This document shows positions 9,735 to 19,075 of a DNA stretch of 64,000 bases, one piece after another. A program made the position numbers and the translations under genes. Under the pieces are notes generated by a model. It was not told where the DNA came from and made no database searches. It worked only from the letters and a program-made list of their open reading frames with translations. The stretch comes from Planctomycetota bacterium (GTDB taxonomy: Bacteria > Planctomycetota > UBA1135 > GCA-002748355): positions 62,001 through 126,000 of the forward strand of contig JACKHW010000007.1 of assembly GCA_020638795.1 (NCBI GenBank). Reading direction: 5' to 3'. How positions within the stretch are numbered: the first letter of the stretch is position 1; each line of letters opens with the position of its first letter.

Positions 9735-9861
9735 GTCGAACCACTCGAACACGCGCTCGATGCTGTTCGAGTCCTTCCAGACACCGACAGCTTGCGGAGG
9801 CTCGCGGCGCAAGGCGCCGGATCGTGATCGTAGACAACACTCGCGAGCAGTAGTCGTTACG

Positions 9862-12800
9862 ATGCCACGCTCAGCGATGGCCGCATCTCCACAACTCGAA
9901 GAAATCCTCTTCCAGTGTCTCGAAAGTGACGACTTCGACCACGCGGTCGAGGCCGCGTGTTCGACCTACGCAGATCTATCCGCCGACATTCGCCGCCTTG
10001 CCGATTCGATCCGACTGCACGGACTGCTCGCCTCCGGGACACCCGGGTCGCGTCCGGAGGGATCGGAAGCATCGAACGCTGCGGGAACCGATCCAGGGGT
10101 GACCGACACGGGCCCGCGTGAGCTCGGTGGTCACGAGCTCCTCGAGGTCATCGGCGAGGGCGGCATGGGCGTCATCTATCGCGCTTATCAGAGGAGCACG
10201 GGGCGCGAAGTCGCGCTCAAGGTTCTACGACCGGAGTTGCACTTCTTCGACACCTCTCGAGCACGCTTCCGGCGTGAGATCGAAGCGTTCGCCCGTCTCG
10301 CGCACCCCTCGATCGTGCCGGTCTTCGACGCGGGAGAAGACCGCGGGATTCCGTTCTTCACGATGGAGTACGTGCGGGGCGCGAGCCTCGCGTCGGTACT
10401 GAAGGAGCTGCGCGATCGAGATCCGGCGAGCCTGCGAGGTGAGGACATCGGTCACGCCGTCGCGCGACTTTCCGGTATGCCCGACATCGGGTCGTGGAAC
10501 GGCTCGTACACGAAGACAATCATGCGCGCTTGCCGCGACCTGTCGGCGGCCCTCGCGCACGCGCATGACTGCGGCGTGCTTCACCGCGACGTCAAACCTT
10601 CCAACATCCTGCTTCGCCCGGATGGTCGCGCTCAGATTCTCGACTTCGGACTCGCGAACCTCGCCGGATCGGAGCGACTCAGCGGAAGTGGGCCGCTGGG
10701 AACTCCTGCGTACATGCCTCCGGAGATGCTCGGGGACGTCGCGCCGATTCCGAATCCTCGATTCGACGTCTATGGGATCGGCCTCGTGCTGTACGAGACA
10801 CTCACGCTCGAGCAGCCGTTCCTCGCGCCTGGCGCCGAGGCAACGAGATCGCTGATTCTTCGTCACGAGGTTCCGTCACCACGGAGGCGGAACAAGCAAG
10901 TCCGATGGGATCTCGACATCGTTTGCTCGAAGGCGATGGCCCGCGAACCGGAGGAGCGCTACGCGAGCATCGCGGCGTTGGCCGAAGACCTCGGCAACGT
11001 TCTCGAGGATCGCCCGATCCGTGCACGCCGTCCTGGCTTGCCGCGACGGATCCAACGTTGGGCGCGTCGCCGTGCGACGCCCCTCCTCGCCATCGGAAGC
11101 GCACTCTTCGTCGCGCTCGCCGCGAGCGCCTGGCTCCTCGTTCGCGAACGCGATGCCCGTCATCGGATCGAAAAAGCACTCTATCGATCCAACGTCACGA
11201 TCGCAGAAGGCCACCTCTCACGCGGCCTCACGGACGAAGCGCGGGTCGCGCTCGCCGAGTGTCCCGAAAGCCTCCGTGGCTGGGAGTGGTCCTACCAGTC
11301 GCTGCTCTGCGATGCGAGCGAAGGCATCCTCACACGCCACGCACCTCTCAACCACTCCATCGCGATCTCACCGGACGGGTCCCTTCTCGCCAGTTGCGGC
11401 TCGAAGTGTGCTCGCATCGTGGATCTTCGGACCGACACGGTTCTTCACGAGTTTGCACTCCAAGACACGAACCGACTGTGTTTCGCAGGCGAAGGTCGCT
11501 ACCTCGTAGTATCGACGCTCGGACCGCTCTGCGTCGTCTTCGATGTGCACACCGGCGCTCGTGTCCGTGAGATCCAGGAGCGGGCCTACTACCTCGCGTG
11601 CTTCGGGAACACCCTCGTGTACGGGAAGGAAACCGGCGAGCTAAGAATCCTGGAGCTTCCGCTCGGCGAGCCCGGACACACCGTCCGAGCGCACGACTCG
11701 CAGATCTACGGAGTCGCGATCGGCCCCGATGGCACGACGTGCGCGACCGCGGCCGAAGGCCGAGTCCGGCTCTGGACATTCCCTGCGTTCGAACGACTCG
11801 CGGAGTGGTCGACGTGTTATCCACTCGTCGTCGACCTCTGCTACTTCGGGCGTAGCGATGTCGTCATGGTCGCGACCTCGGACGTCACGCGTGGTTTGGT
11901 GCGTGTCGAACGCTTTTCGACGGATGCCGGTCTCGCTGCGTGGCCCGAACGGCCTCGCGGCACGAACATCGCGGTTTCTCGCGATGGCGAATACGTCGCG
12001 ATCTCCGCCGCTTCCGTCCACATGCGGCGCGGTGAAAACCGTCCGTTCGACAACGTCTATGGCAACTCGTCGCCCACCGTCGACCTCGAGTATTCCCCCG
12101 ACGGCAGCAAGCTCTATGCGATGTGCAACGACGGCACGGTGCATCGCTTCTCGAGTTCTGGCGGCGCGGCGTTGTTTCGAGTGCCACTCGGCATCGGTGC
12201 CGTTCGACGGCTCGTGACGATCGACACGGGCCGCGTCGCCTGCGCGTCGAGCAGTGGCAAGATCGCGATCATCGATCTGCGCACGCGCGAGATCGTCGCT
12301 CGTGCCGAGCTTCCAGGAGGTCGCGTCGAAGGGCTCGTCCACGTCGACGACTCGCTGGTCGTCGTGACTCGCGAGGGCACTTGGACTTCACGTTCGAAGG
12401 ACACCCTCGAGCGTCTCGACGGCGGCGACTTGCCTGCCACGGACAACTCGGACACACGACAAGTCGTGAGCGTCGTTGGGTTCTCCAACGGCTTCGGTGT
12501 CGCTCTCGACACGGGCGACGTTCATGTCCGGCGCGACTCCGTTTGGTCGCGACTCGGTCCGATCGCGGGCGTGCAGAAAATCACTTCGAGTTCGCGCGGC
12601 GAACTCTACGCCATCGATCGAACGGGACGCGTGCACGTCGTGTCATCCGCGAAGACGAGGACCTTCGAAACCGGTCTCGGCGAAGTCCTTGCCGCCAACT
12701 TCGTTCGCGATCGGCTCGTCTTCGCGACGAAGGACAAGCAACTCGTCCACTTCGATCCTGTCACCGGGCACGAGACGCTGCGGTTGAGCGATTTGCGACG

Positions 12801-13032
12801 CGTCGCGTCCGCAGTCGTCGACCTTCCAGGCATGGATCGCTGGGCATACGTCGACTGGTCGGGCGACGTGTCGATTCATGCACACGACGAGATGGCCACG
12901 AGGATGCGCGCGGACTTGACGGCAGCCATGCTGCTCGATGTGACCGCCGATCCGAATGGCGCTTGGCTCGCGACCGCCGGCCTCGACGGAACCCTGTACG
13001 TGCTCACCGCACGACGCCTGACCGAGAAGTAG
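9862..13032 (+). CDS. membrane Ser/Thr protein kinase with WD40-like propeller sensor
   Basis: A 1056-residue protein. An N-terminal region (1-85) is followed by a Hanks-type kinase domain (about 88-385): glycine loop GEGGMGVIY, K120, catalytic HRDVKPSN (241-248), D261FG and GTPAYMPPEM. All catalytic residues are intact. A single transmembrane helix follows (LLAIGSALFVALAASAWLLV). The remaining 600 or so residues resemble a multi-blade WD40-type propeller (ISPDGSLLASCG, YSPDGSKLYAMC, DPNGAWLATAGLDG) and probably lie outside the cytoplasm. It is divergent from the ECF sigma gene across a 138-bp gap, so the two may share regulation. The start at 9862 is chosen over the Arg-rich extension from 9712; 9877 is also possible. 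Confidence 0.9.
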   Translation: MPRSAMAASPQLEEILFQCLESDDFDHAVEAACSTYADLSADIRRLADSIRLHGLLASGTPGSRPEGSEASNAAGTDPGVTDTGPRELGGHELLEVIGEGGMGVIYRAYQRSTGREVALKVLRPELHFFDTSRARFRREIEAFARLAHPSIVPVFDAGEDRGIPFFTMEYVRGASLASVLKELRDRDPASLRGEDIGHAVARLSGMPDIGSWNGSYTKTIMRACRDLSAALAHAHDCGVLHRDVKPSNILLRPDGRAQILDFGLANLAGSERLSGSGPLGTPAYMPPEMLGDVAPIPNPRFDVYGIGLVLYETLTLEQPFLAPGAEATRSLILRHEVPSPRRRNKQVRWDLDIVCSKAMAREPEERYASIAALAEDLGNVLEDRPIRARRPGLPRRIQRWARRRATPLLAIGSALFVALAASAWLLVRERDARHRIEKALYRSNVTIAEGHLSRGLTDEARVALAECPESLRGWEWSYQSLLCDASEGILTRHAPLNHSIAISPDGSLLASCGSKCARIVDLRTDTVLHEFALQDTNRLCFAGEGRYLVVSTLGPLCVVFDVHTGARVREIQERAYYLACFGNTLVYGKETGELRILELPLGEPGHTVRAHDSQIYGVAIGPDGTTCATAAEGRVRLWTFPAFERLAEWSTCYPLVVDLCYFGRSDVVMVATSDVTRGLVRVERFSTDAGLAAWPERPRGTNIAVSRDGEYVAISAASVHMRRGENRPFDNVYGNSSPTVDLEYSPDGSKLYAMCNDGTVHRFSSSGGAALFRVPLGIGAVRRLVTIDTGRVACASSSGKIAIIDLRTREIVARAELPGGRVEGLVHVDDSLVVVTREGTWTSRSKDTLERLDGGDLPATDNSDTRQVVSVVGFSNGFGVALDTGDVHVRRDSVWSRLGPIAGVQKITSSSRGELYAIDRTGRVHVVSSAKTRTFETGLGEVLAANFVRDRLVFATKDKQLVHFDPVTGHETLRLSDLRRVASAVVDLPGMDRWAYVDWSGDVSIHAHDEMATRMRADLTAAMLLDVTADPNGAWLATAGLDGTLYVLTARRLTEK

Positions 13033-13053
13033 ACGGTCACCCACCGTGGTATG

Positions 13054-13461
13054 TCAGGCCTTGCGCCCTGGCGTGATCCAACACGAATCATGCCGCGTCA
13101 TCCCGACTCGCGGGTAGTACTCGCGTGCAGCTGGCGCCGCGAGGAGGATCAGTGTCGTGTGCAGACCCGCGCGCTCGTGCACTTCCTTCAGCAGTCGCTT
13201 CCCGATTCCCTGATGCTGCATGGCCACGTCGACGGCGAGGTCCGATAGATACGTGCAGTAGGCAAAGTCCGTCAGCGCGCGCGCGATCCCGACGAGCCGC
13301 CCGTCCTGCCGAGCAGTCACGATGAGACTCGCGTGGCGTAGCATCGCGTCGAGCGTCTCGAGGTCGGACGGTCGGCGTTCGGACAACGTCGATCGCCGGA
13401 GCAAGTCCAGGAAGTCCTCGGCAGCGAGGTCGGGTTCGAGGTCGTAGTGCACATCAGACAC
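13054..13461 (-). CDS. GNAT-family N-acetyltransferase
   Basis: A 135-residue single-domain acetyltransferase that would transfer an acetyl group from acetyl-CoA to an unknown amine. Motif A is visible as LSDLAVDVAMQHQGIGKRLL, whose QHQGIGK part binds the CoA pyrophosphate. It is followed by the usual AREYYPRVGM segment near the end. The start is GTG with GAGG just upstream. It is convergent with the kinase gene (21-bp gap) and divergent from the transporter gene. The substrate cannot be predicted. Confidence 0.85.
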   Translation of the reverse strand: MSDVHYDLEPDLAAEDFLDLLRRSTLSERRPSDLETLDAMLRHASLIVTARQDGRLVGIARALTDFAYCTYLSDLAVDVAMQHQGIGKRLLKEVHERAGLHTTLILLAAPAAREYYPRVGMTRHDSCWITPGRKA

Positions 13462-13587
13462 GCTTCCTCGCGTGCTTCACAATGCAACCCCGCAGCTCAT
13501 GATTCTGCTTGGGCCGGGTCACGTTCCGCAGACGACATCGTTCGAGTAGTTCAGGCAGGAGGGTAGGGCTGCTAGTCTCTGCCCCCC

Positions 13588-15483
13588 ATGGACCATTCTC
13601 GTCCCTATCGCGAACTCACGCCCGCCGCGATGATCGCGGGCATCCTTCTCGGGGCGGTGCTCAACATGGGCATCTGCTTCGCTGGCTTGCAGATCGGATT
13701 CACGATCGTCGGCAGCGCGGTCGCCGCGGTGCTCGGGTTCGGCATCCTGCGCGGCCTCCTCGGGAAAGGCTCGATCCTCGAGGTCAACATCTTCCAGACC
13801 GTCGCTTCGGGCGTGAACACGGTCAACGCGGGCGTGATCTTCACCGTGCCCGTGCTCTTCCTGCTCGGCATGCAGGACGAGATGGACATCCCTGCGCTCC
13901 TGATCGCGACGATCGCGGGTTCGCTGCTCGGGTGTGTGCTCATCATCCCGCTGCGGAAGCAGATCATCGACTACGAGCGGTTGCGCTTCCCCGAAGGCAC
14001 AGCCGTCGCGTCGATCCTCAAGTCCCCCGGCGCAGGGATGAAGAAGTCCCGTCTGCTCCTCCTCGGGATCCTGATCTCGGCGACGATCACGTTCTTGACG
14101 ACAGACCTGATCACGGTCGAGAACGCGGCTGGAAACCCGACGACGCTCATTCCCGAGAAGCTCGACGTCGGCGCGTGGCTCGGCATCCCGGCGGCGTTCA
14201 ACTTCTTCTTCGCCGTGTCGCTCTTGTCCCTCGGCGCCGGCTTCCTCGCGGGTCGCGGCGGCCTCGTCGTGCTCTACGGCACGATCCTCAACTACTGGGT
14301 CCTCATCCCGGCAGCGATCGCGCTCGGGTGGATTCCGCAGAACTTGGCGCCAGAGATCAGCGAGGCACTCGGGCAGGGCATCACGCATCTTCCGCACGGC
14401 GAGGCCGCCGAGACGTTCTTCGGCAAGTTCGCGCACTTCACGTCACGCCACGTCGGGATCGGCATGATCCTCGGTGGCGCGGTCGCTGGCATCATCGTCG
14501 CAGCACCCGCGCTCAAGGCGGCGATCCAGAGTCTGCGTCAAGGTGCAGGCCCGAGCGGTGAGCGAGAAGAAGCGCCCTTCTCCGTCATCACGATCTCGTC
14601 GGTGATCGGACTGATCGGCCTCTTCGTCGCGACGTACATGTCGGGCGGCGGCAAGGTCTCGATCACGCAGGCCTTCCTCTGCACGATCGCGGGAGGCTTG
14701 TGGCTCTGGCTCGCTGGCCTCGTCGTCGCACAGACCACCGGACGCACCGATTGGTCGCCGCTGTCCGGTCTCGCTCTGATCGCGATCGCCATCATGATGG
14801 GCATCCTCGGCACGAGCCGCGACATGATCGTCCCCGCCGTCACGGTCGGCGCGGCAATCTGCGTCGCGACTTCGATGTGCGCCGACATGATGGCGGACCT
14901 CAAGACCGGCTACCTCGTCGGCAGCAAGCCGATCAAACAACAGATCGCACAAATCGCTTGTTCGTGGATCGGCCCGGGGATCGCGCTCTTCACCGTCATC
15001 CTGCTCTGGAAGGCATACGGCTTCGGACCGAATCAAGCCGCCATCCTGCACGAACGCGCGGTCGCCGCCGGAGGCGAAGTACTCGCGCAATGGACCGCCG
15101 CGGGCGGAACCGCCGAGAAACTCGCCACGGGCATCCCGACCCTCGGCGCCCCTCAGGCCGGTGCCCTCCAGTCCGCGATCCAGATCGTGCAGTCCGGCGA
15201 CGTCCCTCTCGGCAAGTACATGACCGGGGCGATCGCGGGGCTCGCCGTGTCGGTTCTCGTGTCTCCGGGCATCGGCGTCATGGTCGGGCTGTCCCTCTAC
15301 CTGCCGTTCGAATACATGATCGTCTTCGGCATCGGCGGCTTGCTGTCGCTGCTCTTCACTCGCCTCAAGGGACCGCATTGGGTCGAAGACAATGGAGTCC
15401 CCCTCGCCGCGGGATTGATCGTCGGTGATGCGCTGATCAACGTCATCGTCGCCTGCATCAAGGTCGGCAAGGAGATGTTCTGA
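13588..15483 (+). CDS. OPT-family oligopeptide transporter
   Basis: A 631-residue polytopic inner-membrane protein with roughly 15 hydrophobic segments. It begins with the PYRELTPAAMIAGILLGAV signature typical of bacterial OPT transporters, which import peptides or metal chelates using the proton gradient. Further family-like segments include GSILEVNIFQTVASG, FPEGTAVASILKSP and the C-terminal LFTRLKGPHWVEDNG. The next gene overlaps its stop (TGATG), so the two are translationally coupled. The transported substrate is not evident. Confidence 0.92.
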   Translation: MDHSRPYRELTPAAMIAGILLGAVLNMGICFAGLQIGFTIVGSAVAAVLGFGILRGLLGKGSILEVNIFQTVASGVNTVNAGVIFTVPVLFLLGMQDEMDIPALLIATIAGSLLGCVLIIPLRKQIIDYERLRFPEGTAVASILKSPGAGMKKSRLLLLGILISATITFLTTDLITVENAAGNPTTLIPEKLDVGAWLGIPAAFNFFFAVSLLSLGAGFLAGRGGLVVLYGTILNYWVLIPAAIALGWIPQNLAPEISEALGQGITHLPHGEAAETFFGKFAHFTSRHVGIGMILGGAVAGIIVAAPALKAAIQSLRQGAGPSGEREEAPFSVITISSVIGLIGLFVATYMSGGGKVSITQAFLCTIAGGLWLWLAGLVVAQTTGRTDWSPLSGLALIAIAIMMGILGTSRDMIVPAVTVGAAICVATSMCADMMADLKTGYLVGSKPIKQQIAQIACSWIGPGIALFTVILLWKAYGFGPNQAAILHERAVAAGGEVLAQWTAAGGTAEKLATGIPTLGAPQAGALQSAIQIVQSGDVPLGKYMTGAIAGLAVSVLVSPGIGVMVGLSLYLPFEYMIVFGIGGLLSLLFTRLKGPHWVEDNGVPLAAGLIVGDALINVIVACIKVGKEMF

Positions 15484-15998
15484 TGGTTCTTCGCATCATC
15501 TTCATCCTCGCGTTCTGTCTGATGACGATCGGCGCAGCCGGCTTCGACAAAGAAATCGAGGGCATGGCTTGGCCCTTCTACCTCGGTGGACTCGCGGTCA
15601 CGCTCGCCACGGGATTCATGCTGCGCAAGCGCGACCAAGCCGACACTGCAGCGTCGTCGACGCACAAGACGAGCTTCGCGAGTTTGCACGACGCGGTTTC
15701 GAAGATCCGCAATTCGGTCACCCAGATCGAGCGCGAAACGCAGAACGCCGATCGCACTACGATCCTCGCCCATCTCGACGAGGTGCTGACCCAATGCTCG
15801 ATGCTCGGCGCGCGTAACGAGGAATACCTCAAAGCGCTCGGCCCGGACCGCTACGTGCGCATTTGGGACGGCTTCGCGACCGCAGAACGCCTGCTCGCGC
15901 GTGCGTGGTCGATGACGGCGGACGGGTTCCCGGACGACGCGAAAGCGGAGATCCCTCGCGCCCTTCTTGCGCTCGAGCGCGCGGTCGCCGCCGAGTAG
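15483..15998 (+). CDS. small membrane protein coupled to the OPT transporter
   Basis: A 171-residue protein of no recognised family. It has two N-terminal hydrophobic segments (residues 2-20 and 29-47) and a soluble, helical C-terminal part rich in charged residues (about 55-171). The ATG overlaps the transporter stop codon by one base, which suggests co-translation and perhaps a stable association with the transporter. A regulatory or accessory role is inference from this arrangement alone. Confidence 0.75.
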   Translation: MVLRIIFILAFCLMTIGAAGFDKEIEGMAWPFYLGGLAVTLATGFMLRKRDQADTAASSTHKTSFASLHDAVSKIRNSVTQIERETQNADRTTILAHLDEVLTQCSMLGARNEEYLKALGPDRYVRIWDGFATAERLLARAWSMTADGFPDDAKAEIPRALLALERAVAAE

Positions 15999-16084
15999 AC
16001 TCGCCAGTTCGCGATCGGAAGACGACGTGTCGAGCTTGCGATGCGCCACGCGCTCATCGCTGCTATCGTCTCGGGCTGTCCACC

Positions 16085-17368
16085 ATGAGACCGAAGACGA
16101 TGCGTTCGCTCCCCACCTTTCTCGCTCTGACTGCTCTCGCCAGCACTGCGGCCGCTCAGGACTGGGCACAGTATCACGGCCCGAGTGGCAATCGGCACGC
16201 AGCCGGCCGCATCACGGTGCGCGCCTTCGACGACGAGGCCCCGAAGGTCGACTGGACCGTCGAAACCAAGAATGGGTTCAGCTCCTTCGTCGTCCACTCG
16301 GGACGCGCCTTCACCCTGGAGAGTGACGGCGACGACGAGTGCATCGTCGCCCGAGACGCAGCGACCGGAAAGGACATGTGGCGTCAACGACTCGGCTCGG
16401 CCAAGTACGACGGTGGCGGTAATGCGGGCACGTCGGACAACGACGGTGGCGACGGTCCGCGAAGCACGCCGAGCTGTGATGGCGAACGCGTCTATGCATT
16501 CGATGCGCGGCTCGTGTTGCATTGCTTCGAAGCGGGTTCGGGCGAGCTCGTCTTTCGGCATGATCTCGACGAGGAGTTCGGCGGACGCAACATTCGCTGG
16601 CAGAACGCCGCGAGTCCTCTCGTCGAAGGGGACCTCGTGTTCGTTGCCGGCGGTGGCCCCGGTGCGTCGCTCATCGCCTTCGACAAGAAGACCGGCGAAG
16701 TGCGCTGGAAGAAACACGACGAGTTGATCACGCACGCGACGCCGATCGCCGCGACGATCCACGGCGATCGTCAAGTGATCTTCTACGTGCAGAAGGGCCT
16801 CGTGGCCGTCACCCCGACGACCGGCGACGTCCGTTGGCAGGTGAGCTACCCGTTCCGGATTTCGTCGGCGGCATCCCCGGTCGTCGACGGCAATCTCGTC
16901 TACGTCTCGGCGGGCTACGGTGTCGGCGCGGCGACCATCGAGATCGTTCGCGATGGCGACGAGGGGCCATTCGAGACCAAGTTGCTCTGGCGCCAGCCGA
17001 ACAAGCTCATGAACCACTGGAGCACTCCGGTCGCGAAGGACGGGTATCTCTACGGCATGTTCAGCTTCAAGAAGTACGGCAAGGGACCGGTCTGCTGCGT
17101 CAACATGCGAACGGGCGAAACCAAGTGGCAAGAAGACGGCTTCGGGCCGGGCAACTGCATTCTCGTCGGCGACGACCTGCTCGCCTTGAGCGACAAGGGT
17201 GAACTCGTCGTGATCGCGGCGACTCCCGAGGAGTATCGTGAGGTGACGCGCAAGGACGTCCTCCGCGGAAAGTGCTGGTCGACTCCCGCTTGGTCGGACG
17301 GCAGTGTCTACGTGCGAAGCACGGTCGAAGGTGCGAAGATCACGCTCGGGCCCTCGAGCGAACGATGA
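16085..17368 (+). CDS. exported PQQ-like beta-propeller protein
   Basis: A 427-residue protein with a signal peptide (MRSLPTFLALTALASTAAAQ). It starts its mature part with WAQYHGPSGNRHA, the typical opening of planctomycete PQQ-like outer-membrane propellers. Repeats with the AxDxxTGxxxW pattern follow, for example VARDAATGKDMW, IAFDKKTGEVRW, VTPTTGDVRW and NMRTGETKW. Such proteins are usually structural or binding propellers rather than quinoprotein dehydrogenases, and I see no PQQ catalytic residues. ATG codons at 16085 and 16100 are both plausible; neither has a strong ribosome-binding site. Its stop overlaps the next gene (ATGA). Confidence 0.87.
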   Translation: MRPKTMRSLPTFLALTALASTAAAQDWAQYHGPSGNRHAAGRITVRAFDDEAPKVDWTVETKNGFSSFVVHSGRAFTLESDGDDECIVARDAATGKDMWRQRLGSAKYDGGGNAGTSDNDGGDGPRSTPSCDGERVYAFDARLVLHCFEAGSGELVFRHDLDEEFGGRNIRWQNAASPLVEGDLVFVAGGGPGASLIAFDKKTGEVRWKKHDELITHATPIAATIHGDRQVIFYVQKGLVAVTPTTGDVRWQVSYPFRISSAASPVVDGNLVYVSAGYGVGAATIEIVRDGDEGPFETKLLWRQPNKLMNHWSTPVAKDGYLYGMFSFKKYGKGPVCCVNMRTGETKWQEDGFGPGNCILVGDDLLALSDKGELVVIAATPEEYREVTRKDVLRGKCWSTPAWSDGSVYVRSTVEGAKITLGPSSER

Positions 17369-18027
17369 CAGAGCTGCCGCGGCTCTTTCTCTTCGACATG
17401 GCGGGCACGACTGTGCGTGACGACAATCACGTCGTTCGCGCATTCGAACGCACCGCGCTTTCGGTCGGTCTCGAGATCGATCGCACATGGCTCCTCAGCC
17501 ACATGGGTTGGCACAAAGAGGCCGTCTTCGCACAGCTGCTGGAACTCGCTGGACAACCGACCTCGCGTGCATCCGAACTCGCGCGCGGTTTCGAGGACGC
17601 CATCGAACAGGTCTTCGCCGAAAGCCCCGCGACCGCGCTGCCGACTGCGCTCGACACGTTCCGTGCGCTCGAGGCTGCGGACATTCGCGTCGGCTTCACG
17701 ACCGGGTTCACGCGGCGCACGGCGAACCATATTCTCGAGACCCTCGACTGGCAGGAACACCTCAGCGTCACGTCCGACGAAGTCGAACACGGGCGACCCG
17801 CACCCGACCTCATCCACGAAGCGATGCGCCGCGCCTGCGTATCCGACGTCGCGCAGGTCGGGACGTGCGGTGACACGCCAGCAGATCTCGAAGCCGGAAC
17901 CGCCGCGGGATGCGCCTACGTCATCGGCGTGGGTCATGGCACGCACAGCCTCGAGGCGCTCGCGCGCTATCCACACACCCACCTCTTCGACGACCTATCG
18001 CCACTCCCGCGCCTGCTCGGGCTCTAG
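17365..18027 (+). CDS. HAD-superfamily phosphatase, phosphonatase-like
   Basis: A 220-residue HAD hydrolase. Motif I is FLFDMAGTTVRDD, with D as nucleophile; the DMAGTT form is typical of phosphonoacetaldehyde-hydrolase-like subgroups. Motif II is GFTTGF, motif III the K/R region near HGRPAPDLI, and motif IV GTCGDTPADLEAG. It would remove phosphate from, or cleave the C-P bond of, a small substrate. I do not see other phosphonate genes, so the true substrate is open. The ATG overlaps the preceding stop (ATGA), which implies coupled translation with the propeller gene. Confidence 0.87.
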   Translation: MTELPRLFLFDMAGTTVRDDNHVVRAFERTALSVGLEIDRTWLLSHMGWHKEAVFAQLLELAGQPTSRASELARGFEDAIEQVFAESPATALPTALDTFRALEAADIRVGFTTGFTRRTANHILETLDWQEHLSVTSDEVEHGRPAPDLIHEAMRRACVSDVAQVGTCGDTPADLEAGTAAGCAYVIGVGHGTHSLEALARYPHTHLFDDLSPLPRLLGL

Positions 18028-18055
18028 TGGGGTGTCGCCGATAACAGCGCGACGA

Positions 18056-19048
18056 TCAAAGCGCATGAAAGAGCCACGCCGCGCGTGCAGGCCGACCGGC
18101 TCGCCTCGCCGTACGAATCGACGCGCGGTTGTGCGCGTCGATCGTTCCCCACAGCAGCGTGCCCGATTCCTGGGGCACGAAGTCCTTCGCGAGTAGATGC
18201 TGGGCCCGCGCCGCGTAACCGTGCCCCCTATGGGCACGGGCGACGATCTCTTCCATCACCACGAAGCCGTCAAAATACCGTTCTTCCGCACGCGCGAATC
18301 CGAGCAGTCCTACACGCTCGTCACGGGCGACGAGCCATCGCAACGCGTCATCCGCCATGCACGCTCCGAGCTGTTCTCGACTCGTAGGTTGCACACGATC
18401 CGCCAACGCTGGCTCGCTGGTCGCGAAGTCGTGATACCACCGACAAAGGGACTCGAAACAAGCGTCGAGATCCTTCGCAACGACCGGCTCGATGCGGACC
18501 ATTTCGCACCGACCATCGTCTTCCGTGCGTGCCACTTCGTCGATCGTCGCGGCGTGAAACCACTGATCGACGACTTCGCCTTCTTCGATCGCCGCAACCC
18601 GTGCCTCGAACACGCGAAGAGCCTTCGGCGCGAAAACCGCGAACGCATCGCGCACGACCGACTCGAACTCTTCGAGCACCTCCCGCCATGGCGACGTGCA
18701 CACGAGTAGATCGACGAACGGGTACGCCATGTCCCCTCCACGAAAGCGGATGCCGACCAACGCTGCATCCGATCCGAAGGTCACGACTCGATGGAGATAG
18801 TCTGTCGTCCGTGCGCCGGCAACCGGGCAGTGATGGGCAAAGCGTTCGGCGAACTCGTGATCGACTCGTCGCTCGAGCTGCTGCCTGACGAACGACGCAG
18901 CACGCCTCAGCAAGAAGTCGGCCTCGAACCCGAGAGCCTGTCCGTCGCGGATCACGGCCCTGATCCAGTCGTCGTCGGACAGCGCCCTGAGGTGGTCGTC
19001 GCTCGCTCCCAAACCATTGCCTCCAGCACGCGCACGCGGCGCATGCAA
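18056..19048 (-). CDS. GNAT-family N-acetyltransferase, long form
   Basis: A protein of about 330 residues. The C-terminal half (about 195-330) is a GNAT domain: VVMEEIVARAHRGHGYAARA is the motif A region with the CoA-binding RGHGYA loop, followed by IDAHNRASIRTARRAG. The N-terminal half has no recognised domain. The open frame begins with TTG at 19048, and a TTG at 19012 is also possible, so the start is uncertain. It lies 27 bases downstream of the bilin-reductase-like gene on the same strand and may be read through from that operon, but the lack of overlap sets it apart. Confidence 0.72.
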   Translation of the reverse strand: MHAPRARAGGNGLGASDDHLRALSDDDWIRAVIRDGQALGFEADFLLRRAASFVRQQLERRVDHEFAERFAHHCPVAGARTTDYLHRVVTFGSDAALVGIRFRGGDMAYPFVDLLVCTSPWREVLEEFESVVRDAFAVFAPKALRVFEARVAAIEEGEVVDQWFHAATIDEVARTEDDGRCEMVRIEPVVAKDLDACFESLCRWYHDFATSEPALADRVQPTSREQLGACMADDALRWLVARDERVGLLGFARAEERYFDGFVVMEEIVARAHRGHGYAARAQHLLAKDFVPQESGTLLWGTIDAHNRASIRTARRAGRPARAAWLFHAL

Positions 19049-19075
19049 GAGGCCGAGGATAGCGACGTGAAGCGA

